64,000 nucleotides of DNA. Source: OLB16 sp964481775. Its GTDB lineage: Bacteria > Hinthialibacterota > Hinthialibacteria > OLB16. Below the pieces are notes generated by a model that searched no databases, was not told the origin of the DNA, and saw nothing but the letters and a program-made list of their open reading frames with translations. The position numbers and the translations under genes are program-made. Location of the stretch: positions 1 through 64,000 of the forward strand of contig CAYZUX010000003.1 in the NCBI GenBank assembly GCA_964481775.1. Direction: 5' to 3'. Shown in pieces: positions 1 through 8,296 of this stretch; within the stretch, counting starts at the first letter, position 1; every line of letters begins with the position of its first letter.

Positions 1-390
1 GCTCGTGTCTGGAGCCCTTTCCGTGAGATTGCTCAACATCTTTCGCAAAATGTTGAACCAAACGATGTTGTCATTGTACACTCAATTCCCTCGGGAGTAC
101 TCTCATTCGCATATTATGCAAGCCCAGATTTGGAAATTGCTGCATGGGTGGAACAACTTGGTCAGCGCCGGGAAGAAGACCTCGACCGGATTATGCAATG
201 CAAACGCCGGGTGTACCTGGTACGTGCACACGAGGTGTGGGCCGATGCATCTGTGGAGGACTGGCTTCGGAGGTCAACACAGTTCATATCTGAATCCAGG
301 CGGGGGGGGACAGTTACGACCGAATTCGAAGTCCCAGTAGAGCTGAGCCAGTTGTCGAAAGATCAGCCGGACGGCTTGATTCGACCGTAG
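1..390 (+). CDS. C-terminal fragment of a GT-C type glycosyltransferase (5' end outside window)
   Basis: The frame is open from base 1 to a TAG at 388-390, giving the last 129 residues of a larger protein. The fragment has the character of the soluble tail of GT39/ArnT-like membrane glycosyltransferases: a segment reading PFREIAQHL, then a short beta strand DVVIVHS, then a helix and a cysteine-containing strand, with no membrane segment of its own. The next gene is also a GT-C enzyme and runs convergently; the two 3' ends overlap by 28 bases (363-390). Family is inferred from pattern and from the neighbour; the donor and acceptor cannot be told. A different soluble periplasmic domain is possible because the catalytic N-terminal half is not visible. 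Confidence 0.55.
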   Translation, partial: ARVWSPFREIAQHLSQNVEPNDVVIVHSIPSGVLSFAYYASPDLEIAAWVEQLGQRREEDLDRIMQCKRRVYLVRAHEVWADASVEDWLRRSTQFISESRRGGTVTTEFEVPVELSQLSKDQPDGLIRP

Positions 391-2138
391 ATGCGCACCC
401 TTCCCAAAGAGTCTTCATAAACAATTCGCCAACGATCAAAAGCACTCTGCACAGCAGGCTCAGCATAGCGCTCACCCACATCGAGGAACTTGAGCTTATC
501 GATGATGACATAATCCACTGGAACACCATCGAGGAGATCCAGACAACGATTTCGATCAGGTTCGAAGGGAGGCATGACGGCAGTCCTTCCCGTTCGCAGA
601 TAGAGGAGGTGGGGACTTGTGGATGCAATGATCGAATCCGGTCTTGAATGGTTACCGATCCACTCCATCGAGTCCCATAGTCCCTGCCAAGATGAATCGA
701 AATCGAAATAGCGAACCTTGTGTTCAGGGCCGTTCCTATCCCGCTCCAAGACATATGAGTGTTCCAATGTATAGGTCATAGCGGCTGTAAAGGCCTGTAT
801 GATTCCGATGATGGTGAGACCAAAGATTATCAGTTTCTCAGACCTTGGAAGATCAACTTTTATGAAGATCATTTTCATTCTATTGATCAGGAGCGTGGTT
901 CCATGAACCAAGGCCAATACAAGTAATGGTGCGAGTGGTAGAAGATACCTTAAGTTCTGTCGTGGCCAGCAGGTAGTAGTAAGCAATCCCACAGAGAGAA
1001 GGAGATAAAGGCCGGGGAGTCGCTCCCGTCCACTTGCTAAGGGTATGCTACCAATCAAGACCAACCCTCCAATGGCTAATGGTATAAGAATAAAAAACGG
1101 CTCAAGCAGTTTCCACAGGAACCAGCCAATCGATTCCCCTGTAAGAACACGTACCTTGATCAGATTCCATTTCCATGCACGTAGTGGGAGTGATGCTCCC
1201 TCACCCAACGTAAGTGGAAGGAATTGCACATTATACACAGCTCGTTTCATTGCTTCTTTCAGATCAAGCATTCCATTCTCGGGACGGAAAGGGTCTACGA
1301 GAGAGAGGTTCTCGGCATACGTAACGTTGTTATACAGATATGGGGCACGCTGGTACTCATAGGCGGGTGTTCGAAATTCGTCTGACGCTTTCACTCTCTC
1401 AACGTAGATCTGCCAGGCAATGACTGGAATCGCGGCAATAGCACCTCGAAGCAAGACGGCACGGAAACGCCGTTCAAGCAGCGCATCCAGCACCCATGCC
1501 GCGAGCAACGCCAAACCACTTGTCCGCGTGAGATAAGCCGCCGCGGCCATGACCCCGCAGCTCAGATTGCTCCACCTCATGCGCATTCCGGCACAGAGCA
1601 GAAAACCCATAGTCAGAGCGGTGTACGGGATTTCTGTGAAGCACAAGTCCGCCAGGTAATACGAGTACGAGTTCAACGCCGTCAGCAGACCCACCAGGAA
1701 GGCTATTCCGGTTCCCACGAACCGGCGTGCCAGCGCGTAGGCCAAGAGGACGAGGACGAGATACAGGACATGGTAAGTGATCCTGAGTGCCTGTCCGACG
1801 ACAAACGGGTCATCAGAATCAAGTAGAAGCTGGGTGAGTGCGATGAACGCTGGCAGGAGCGGTGGATACTGGACCGCCTCGATTGCTCCCGGCTCATTCA
1901 GGAGACGGTATCCGTCGCCTTGGGCGAGGGATGTTCCGAGAATGTAGTAGACACTGCCATCATAACGCAGGTCGATCGGGCCTCTGATCTTGGGAAGAGA
2001 CAAAACCAGGACTACAGCGATGAGGATGATGACAGCAAGCCAGTCTCCATACCTGGCCAGAACCCCAAAAGTCTTTCCCTCCGGCAATCGCAACAAACCA
2101 ATCCCCCCAGGATCCTCTCTGCCCCCGGTAACCGGCAC
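363..2138 (-). CDS. GT-C family membrane glycosyltransferase (GT39/ArnT-like)
   Basis: 591 residues with a first membrane helix at about 34-50 and many further hydrophobic segments up to about residue 460, followed by a soluble tail. The first extracytoplasmic loop carries D56-L-R-Y-D60, in the position of the catalytic acidic residues of polyprenyl-phosphate-dependent GT-C enzymes. Such enzymes take sugars from a lipid carrier on the outer face of the inner membrane and add them to lipid, protein or glycan. The annotated start is GTG with no clear ribosome binding site, so the true start could be a few codons downstream, before the first helix. It converges on another GT-C fragment at its 3' end. 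The substrate is unknown. Confidence 0.75.
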   Translation of the reverse strand: MPVTGGREDPGGIGLLRLPEGKTFGVLARYGDWLAVIILIAVVLVLSLPKIRGPIDLRYDGSVYYILGTSLAQGDGYRLLNEPGAIEAVQYPPLLPAFIALTQLLLDSDDPFVVGQALRITYHVLYLVLVLLAYALARRFVGTGIAFLVGLLTALNSYSYYLADLCFTEIPYTALTMGFLLCAGMRMRWSNLSCGVMAAAAYLTRTSGLALLAAWVLDALLERRFRAVLLRGAIAAIPVIAWQIYVERVKASDEFRTPAYEYQRAPYLYNNVTYAENLSLVDPFRPENGMLDLKEAMKRAVYNVQFLPLTLGEGASLPLRAWKWNLIKVRVLTGESIGWFLWKLLEPFFILIPLAIGGLVLIGSIPLASGRERLPGLYLLLSVGLLTTTCWPRQNLRYLLPLAPLLVLALVHGTTLLINRMKMIFIKVDLPRSEKLIIFGLTIIGIIQAFTAAMTYTLEHSYVLERDRNGPEHKVRYFDFDSSWQGLWDSMEWIGNHSRPDSIIASTSPHLLYLRTGRTAVMPPFEPDRNRCLDLLDGVPVDYVIIDKLKFLDVGERYAEPAVQSAFDRWRIVYEDSLGRVRIYGRIKPSG

Positions 2139-2216
2139 AGGGGCAGAAATATCATATCGAGTGAATGAGCCTGAGTTTATTCACTCATAGGAATGGATAG
2201 AAGGGGTTATTTCCTC

Positions 2217-3101
2217 TCATTGGGCAAGCACCCGATTCCAATAGCGCGCAAGATCAAACATCATCCGGTCTTCTGCCTGGTTGCTTTGTATCCGTTCCAT
2301 CCACTCCAGCAAGTCCCGTGTGTCAACTTTTCCATCCCCGGTCGGTGGAGGCCAGATGTCATAGTTGGTGGGGGGGACAGAAGTCAGAGTGGCAGTGGGA
2401 ACCGGGGTGAAGGTCCGTGTCGGTGCTTGAGTCATGGTCGGGGTTGGTGTCACCAAGGTAGTCGGAGTCGGGGTCTGGGTGGTGGTGCCAACAAAATAAA
2501 TGCCTTCGACAGTCTGCATAACGGCCTGTTCGGTCCCATCCATACGGGCAATGACCGGGGCGGATAGAATCAGATGGGACTCGCCATCCTGGCTTGCCAT
2601 CACTGTTACCGAAGCGAGTTTCACAGTACCACTCGGACCAGTCCCTGCACCAGAGAGCCATCCACCGATTCGATAACCACCATTGCCATACGCAACAGGA
2701 CCAAGCGGATGCAGGTCCGTGGCAGCGTTATCCAGTTCGTTGTTTTGTGTGGGTGCTCCATTCCAGTTGAGTGCATTTCCTGTCAGCTTGGATCCAAATT
2801 CAAAACCTCCCATGTTGTCGAGTCCCTCGGCCACAATATCGATCTTGAGTGTTCCACCCGCAGGAATCACAGCACGATCGGGCACCGGACGGATTTTGAC
2901 ACCGATCCGCCTGGGTGTGGGGGTACATTCGGGACAATTCTCCGCGCCAGGAAATTCAAGAGCCCATCGATCCGTCAGTTTCTGGGTATCCTGGGAGTCA
3001 ATGACATCATCTCCATCCAGGTCTTTCCGCTCATCGAATGATGCTGTTCCCCTGATATCACCCTCTGAGGACCTTACGAATCCAATGTCAGCTACGTCCA
3101 C
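2217..3101 (-). CDS. Dockerin/cohesin-like tail detached from the upstream C25 peptidase
   Basis: 294 residues from the first in-frame GTG, but the recognisable protein starts earlier: reading in the same frame back to 3140 gives 13 more codons that include DFNGNKR, the first half of a calcium-binding dockerin-like loop which the GTG cuts through. A second loop, DLDGDDVIDSQD, follows, then a cohesin-like beta domain (about residues 65-200, with the IPAGGTLKIDI and GGFEF type strands), a Pro/Thr-rich linker (about 205-245) and a last loop GDGKVDTRDLLEWM near the end. The frame is identical to that of the preceding 1,587-residue peptidase and only one TAA (3141-3143) lies between them. The likeliest reading is one long secreted protein broken by a nonsense change or a sequencing error. 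No signal peptide and no ribosome binding site support independent expression. Confidence 0.65.
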   Translation of the reverse strand: MDVADIGFVRSSEGDIRGTASFDERKDLDGDDVIDSQDTQKLTDRWALEFPGAENCPECTPTPRRIGVKIRPVPDRAVIPAGGTLKIDIVAEGLDNMGGFEFGSKLTGNALNWNGAPTQNNELDNAATDLHPLGPVAYGNGGYRIGGWLSGAGTGPSGTVKLASVTVMASQDGESHLILSAPVIARMDGTEQAVMQTVEGIYFVGTTTQTPTPTTLVTPTPTMTQAPTRTFTPVPTATLTSVPPTNYDIWPPPTGDGKVDTRDLLEWMERIQSNQAEDRMMFDLARYWNRVLAQ

Positions 3102-3140
3102 CCGTTTGTTTCCATTGAAATCAATTCCTTTGAAGATCGC

Positions 3141-6100
3141 TTAAACACCTGATTCGGGTTGATTCTCACCAATGGTTCCGTGAACAAAGGCTTCCAGCGA
3201 AGTGACTGTGGGTGCACGCCAATCAAACTCAAAGCGTCCTCCAGAAGAGCTGATCTGGCGTCCCTGTATTTGTGGGGCGGCATCCGGTGTCGCAATGGAT
3301 CCCGCCATGGGGATCACGGTCATCAGGGTTCCGTCCGGGATCTGGATTCCATCATCGAGAACCAGTTCTGAGGTTACATGTACTACAGACTGACCATCAG
3401 CGACAGAGACCCTCGGAGACACTGTCATTGAAAATGGTTTTTCCGTTACGACAAAACGGCGCCCTCCGACAGTGTACTGGTAACCGGCTTTGGTTGCATC
3501 CGTAACCAGGTAATAAAGGCCGCTGGGTTCAAAAGCATTGATAACAAGATTGGTTGAATAATATGGATCACTTTCATGTTGAGTAAGGCCCGGACGGATA
3601 CCGGTGAGATCTGGACGTACAACCACCAGGTTGGCGGCATCCGCAAGCCCAACCACACCACCCTCAGGATGGAGGAGGTTCCCCGTGCCGACAATTTTAT
3701 CTCCATGCTGATAAACATCCTGAATAGAGTCCCAGCCCCATCGCATTTCCTTTTCGATCTGGAAAGAAAAGGTTTCCGGACCAGCAACTCCCCCCTCGTA
3801 TTCGGCCCATGCCACCATCTGGTACTCACCACGGGGAATACCCTGTGTGTCCCAGGCCACTTGAAATGGAACGAGGTTGTCTGGATTGACTGAAAGAAAT
3901 TTCTTGTGCCATTCCGCGACGACATTTCCCTGCTGAACATGACGGATCTGTATGGTCCCGGAGATCTGGTCGGTGATATCTCCAATGTTGCGGAAATCCA
4001 TCCCGAGGTCCACTGTTTTTCCCATCCTGATGAATCCGGGAGCCACTGTCTCAAGTGAGATGGACTCAATTTTTCCATTGGGTTTTCCGACACGGAAATG
4101 ACTGAAGCCTGCGTCCAGGTCGTTATTACCCGTATTCAGCCGGGCACGTGCGGCGACCTGATAATTTGTCTTGGGTAACCCTTCAGGATCCCAGGTAAAG
4201 TGACGTGTCAGGGAGCCTCCGCTAGAAATGTTAAGTCCATTCTGACTCTGAGAGGAAACCACATCTCCTGTTCCCATATCCGAAATTTCCACAGTGAGAT
4301 TGACTTTTGTATCAGCAGGGCCTGTGTTGCTCAAGTGTACGTCGATCCCCTGGTCATCTCCGATGGGGACTGAACGGATTGTGGGCGAAACAGAATCGAT
4401 ATTCACTGTTGATGGAGCAAACTGATAGTGGAAAGAGAAGTTTCTGTAGTAAGTGGCTTCTTTTGTAGTCGCATTATAGAGGAATGGATGGATTGTCAGC
4501 ATCACCTCCTGACCTCCATCGAGACGTTCCACCACGGTCCAGTGAAATGGATCCGGAGGAAAGACTCCAGGCGATGGAGTATCGGAGGGACCCATCGGTA
4601 CCTTTTGGTTCCACCATGAGACTGGCAGAGTCAATCCGTTCTGATGGGATTCATTGGTGCGGGAGACCATCTGGATATCATTGACCCGGATGCCAGGTTC
4701 ATAAGTCCTGATAATCCGGTATGTCGGTACAAGAGGTTCCTTGACGGCATCGAGAAAGCCACCATTTTCATCATCAGGGATAGCGACATAATCGATACCA
4801 TCGGTTCCAGTGTTGACCACATACATCGGCAGGGACACATTCAGGTTTTCTTCTGGAGTATCAAAGTTGGTAACTGGTATTGCGGCTTTGGGTGTGACTG
4901 CGGAGGAGCCACGGAAGGGATCACCATAGATGTTATACATCAGGATCTCTCTTTTAATCACCTGGTCTTGCCAACAGGTTGTGTACCAATGGATATCGCC
5001 AGACAGGGAACGCTTGGCACCGCGAAATGCGCTTCCGATGGAGGATCCAGTCTTGTGATAATTACTGATCTTCTTTCCGAGCGCATTATTGGCGCTTCTT
5101 GGAGAGACCTCGGTCGCACCGATGAAAACAGCGGCACTTCGCCTCAAGAACTCATCTGCTAAATTGGCAAGGGATTGAATCTGACCGGTCAGACAGGCAT
5201 TCGAATAAATAATTGGAAACTTGTTTCCAAATGACATTGAATTCACACTCGAGAAATCAAAAGAATCCCAGCCTCCAACAGAGCCATGGTTTCTATAGTA
5301 GAGAAAATCCGTATTATTAGAATTGTCGACATACACCTTGAATTTTTCATTGGACTGGAGGTTTTTCAGACGAATAAATGTCGATTCGCTGTATCTCCCC
5401 GCAAGAAGATCACGGCAATCGGAAGCATTACTGGAGAATTCACCTTCTCCATCACCAGTCCCGGAAATCAATAAAGCTTTGTCAAATGAAACGGGTGTTA
5501 ATGCCCGTGTAAAGAGCGCACTGTAGGTGTCTGCATCATCTCCCGTGATACGTCCAACAATGAGCTCTGGAGAGTAGTGGTCGTCTTCATCGATGTTGGC
5601 ATAGGTATTATCACTGACATCCAGCTGAAACGCATCGGTGAAAGCACAATCCAGTGTCCAGCGGAAAGAGGGCATCACAACCTGGCAGCCAACCAGCAGG
5701 AGATATCCCGCATCGAGCCAGGACTTGTTCACTTTTCCATGAAAGCGGCCTTGAATGTAGGAACGGATCTGAAACTTGTCTGGTGAGGATGTATATGCCA
5801 GGACCGCACCTCTCTGCAGGGCAAATTTGGCCATTAGCCGTGGCATCTTCTGCGCCACGGAGTTGGAGGCTGGATGCCTTGCAAAGAAACGCGACAGATT
5901 GGAAAGGATGACATAACGGGTATCCACCATTTCAAACTCAAGGGCTGCATCATCAAAGTCATGGACAGCCTGAGGGTGGGATTTAATGTAGCTGTGCCCG
6001 AAATCATCGGTGGCAGAGGAGGTACAGGTGGTGGTACGGTAGTTGACTGGCCCCCGATGGGCCAGGTAGGGTTTCACGTCAATATCCACAAAGGTGATTC

Positions 6101-7904
6101 CATTCGGTGAGATATCAGGGACTGGAAGTTCGGCCACGATGAGGTTGCCGACAATCGCTGAATAATCACTCATCACGCCATCTGTAAAAGGCTGGAGACC
6201 TTCGAGCTCGATGCCCAATTTGACATGACTCGCTTTCCCGGCCCCCAAGTTATGGATTCCATAACGCAATGTCTGGTAACCATCATGAGGGATGACCAGA
6301 GCGATGGATACACTCAGGTCGGGAGCATCCTTATGGACTGTTACGACATAATCCTGCCCTTTGTTGTCATCGAGGGTTGTACTTCCCGATTGATCTGTGG
6401 CTTCAGGTCTGAACCTGAGTACGGTTTGCTGATTGAGTCCCGCAATGGAAAATGAATGGACATGTTCCCGGGTTGGATTTGCTAACGACGCGGCACCAGT
6501 CTGCTGCCAATCACCATCGCCAATTTTGTAATGAAGGTTTGAAGAGCAGAGTTCATCAGTCAGAAACGACACTGTAAACAAGGGGTCGGAGGTACGGGGG
6601 AAATAGGGGTTCCAGCGGACACCGGCGATGACAGGGGGGTAGGGTGTGGTTCCTGAAAGATTCTGTGTCAATGGAACATAGGTGCCACCCTTGCCCTTCC
6701 CGACCAGTACGGTTACTTCCTTGTCGGCCCTGATGCGCCAAATGCCATTGTTGGAGATGACATTCGCGACCTGTGCTTCATTCACCTTCTGTATGGATTG
6801 CAGGGCTCCAGTGGTGGCATCTCTGACCTCGACAGTGGTATTGTTCTGTAATCCTGTTACGTAGACGAAACCACCCGAATGGCTGCGAGTGATGAAATCA
6901 GTGCCCTGGAACTGGCCATTCTGATCAAGAACATAAGTCATGTAGTTCGTGTTGTCTGCAGGGTCTGTCCCACCGATAACCGAGACCGAGGCCTTTCCTT
7001 TGGTCGTGCGGACCTTGACCACCCGGTGATTGGGATCACTATCCCCCAGAAAGGAAAAAGTCTGGCCTTTGGCCAAGGTTCCGGAAGCAAGAACGGTGGG
7101 GGTGTCGGTATGAATCACCTGTATCTGATATTCCGTACCATCGGCAAAACTATGAATATTCAGGAACTCATTTTCTCCATGGTAAGTTCGAAAGAATGAA
7201 AAAGGAGAGTCATCGGGGGAATAGGGAGGAACAAAATAACCAAGGTCATCGCGGGCAAGAACCTGGACTGGATTCCCGGTCACATTCATGACCGAATAAT
7301 GGTTCCCTGGAGACCAGGAGTAATAAACCTCAGGATCGCTCAGGTTGAAGTTCTCACCACAGACATCAATACAGACAGTCCCGCAACAAGTCCCGCCATT
7401 GGAGCCTCCTTCAGGCGAAAAGATAAACATCTTGTTGTCACAAGCTCCTGTAGCACGGAGGTAAAGCTTGGAATTTAAAGCTGTGTTGCCATAAGGGGCC
7501 CCGGTGGAACGATAGTGGTAATAGCCACTGCAGGTTTCTGTTCCCGAGACACCGACAAGAACACCGGCATCGGTGGTTACAGAAATAAAGTAGAATCCGG
7601 CCGGAAGAGTGGTTTCAAAGACACGGACTCCCACAGACACTTCATCAACCACGACAGGAGGATCGGGTGCGGCTGGGTCACGGATCGTAACCACGCAACC
7701 CTGCTCAGGCTCATAGGAAAAGACAGTCACAGGACCAGGTGTGTAGAAATATCCCTCCCGTGATCCTGTGTCTTTTAATGAATCTGGAATACGAAGGTCA
7801 AGCACTTCACCCGCTTTAACATGTCCCAAGGCCAGACACTCACTGCTTTGCAGACTTCCCAAAAGAATGGAAATGGGTACTACCAGTAATGCAATGACTC
7901 TCAT
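3141..7904 (-). CDS. Secreted C25 (gingipain-like) cysteine peptidase
   Basis: 1,587 residues from ATG at 7904, chosen because GGAGGAAA lies 8 bases upstream and a clean Sec signal peptide (MRVIALLVVPISILLG) follows; an upstream in-frame start would put 28 polar residues in front of it. Residues 25-500 are beta-rich domains, including a Cys-rich stretch near 155-185. The peptidase core is at about 660-1000: YYRNHGS gives catalytic His873 and IYSNACLTG gives catalytic Cys904 (numbered from this start), the pair expected of clan CD family C25. It ends with several Ig-like/CARDB-like repeats (about 1020-1560). C25 enzymes are extracellular Arg/Lys-type endopeptidases; here the specificity is unknown. 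The frame continues after the stop into a dockerin/cohesin tail, so the natural protein may be about 1,900 residues. Confidence 0.85.
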   Translation of the reverse strand: MRVIALLVVPISILLGSLQSSECLALGHVKAGEVLDLRIPDSLKDTGSREGYFYTPGPVTVFSYEPEQGCVVTIRDPAAPDPPVVVDEVSVGVRVFETTLPAGFYFISVTTDAGVLVGVSGTETCSGYYHYRSTGAPYGNTALNSKLYLRATGACDNKMFIFSPEGGSNGGTCCGTVCIDVCGENFNLSDPEVYYSWSPGNHYSVMNVTGNPVQVLARDDLGYFVPPYSPDDSPFSFFRTYHGENEFLNIHSFADGTEYQIQVIHTDTPTVLASGTLAKGQTFSFLGDSDPNHRVVKVRTTKGKASVSVIGGTDPADNTNYMTYVLDQNGQFQGTDFITRSHSGGFVYVTGLQNNTTVEVRDATTGALQSIQKVNEAQVANVISNNGIWRIRADKEVTVLVGKGKGGTYVPLTQNLSGTTPYPPVIAGVRWNPYFPRTSDPLFTVSFLTDELCSSNLHYKIGDGDWQQTGAASLANPTREHVHSFSIAGLNQQTVLRFRPEATDQSGSTTLDDNKGQDYVVTVHKDAPDLSVSIALVIPHDGYQTLRYGIHNLGAGKASHVKLGIELEGLQPFTDGVMSDYSAIVGNLIVAELPVPDISPNGITFVDIDVKPYLAHRGPVNYRTTTCTSSATDDFGHSYIKSHPQAVHDFDDAALEFEMVDTRYVILSNLSRFFARHPASNSVAQKMPRLMAKFALQRGAVLAYTSSPDKFQIRSYIQGRFHGKVNKSWLDAGYLLLVGCQVVMPSFRWTLDCAFTDAFQLDVSDNTYANIDEDDHYSPELIVGRITGDDADTYSALFTRALTPVSFDKALLISGTGDGEGEFSSNASDCRDLLAGRYSESTFIRLKNLQSNEKFKVYVDNSNNTDFLYYRNHGSVGGWDSFDFSSVNSMSFGNKFPIIYSNACLTGQIQSLANLADEFLRRSAAVFIGATEVSPRSANNALGKKISNYHKTGSSIGSAFRGAKRSLSGDIHWYTTCWQDQVIKREILMYNIYGDPFRGSSAVTPKAAIPVTNFDTPEENLNVSLPMYVVNTGTDGIDYVAIPDDENGGFLDAVKEPLVPTYRIIRTYEPGIRVNDIQMVSRTNESHQNGLTLPVSWWNQKVPMGPSDTPSPGVFPPDPFHWTVVERLDGGQEVMLTIHPFLYNATTKEATYYRNFSFHYQFAPSTVNIDSVSPTIRSVPIGDDQGIDVHLSNTGPADTKVNLTVEISDMGTGDVVSSQSQNGLNISSGGSLTRHFTWDPEGLPKTNYQVAARARLNTGNNDLDAGFSHFRVGKPNGKIESISLETVAPGFIRMGKTVDLGMDFRNIGDITDQISGTIQIRHVQQGNVVAEWHKKFLSVNPDNLVPFQVAWDTQGIPRGEYQMVAWAEYEGGVAGPETFSFQIEKEMRWGWDSIQDVYQHGDKIVGTGNLLHPEGGVVGLADAANLVVVRPDLTGIRPGLTQHESDPYYSTNLVINAFEPSGLYYLVTDATKAGYQYTVGGRRFVVTEKPFSMTVSPRVSVADGQSVVHVTSELVLDDGIQIPDGTLMTVIPMAGSIATPDAAPQIQGRQISSSGGRFEFDWRAPTVTSLEAFVHGTIGENQPESGV

Positions 7905-8296
7905 CACTTTTCTTTCCTCCGAATGTGAGAACAACCTGACCAAAAGAAACTCGGAGCAGTAGTGGTGTGAGGTAGAGAGAAATCTCAAGCAAGTGCAACT
8001 GGCTGATTTACCTTGTAGTAGTAATATCTCAGATGTTACACCAGATCGTTGACCTCTTTGGGATCACTCGATTACAGACCAACATAGAAACCATGGGATT
8101 CCCCGGTTTCGTCTTGATTTTGCAGCCTAAAAATCCAGTTGTCAAGCTTGAAAAATGAAAAACACAAAATGGATTCATGGTCTGACTTAAAAAAAATTGG
8201 AGAGAGTAACTGCTGAAAAGTAATGGATAATATAAGAACCAGCTAACCCTCTTTTCGAACTCACACGAATGATAGATACTGTCTCAAACCAATTGG
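7905..8296. other. Gene-free divergent intergenic region
   Basis: About 390 bases separate the divergent peptidase and heparinase-like genes. The stretch from 8110 to 8290 is markedly AT-rich, with poly-A tracts, and is the likely site of promoters for both genes. I found no -35/-10 pair with acceptable spacing, no hairpin with a U-run, and no open frame of interest on either strand. Confidence 0.5.
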
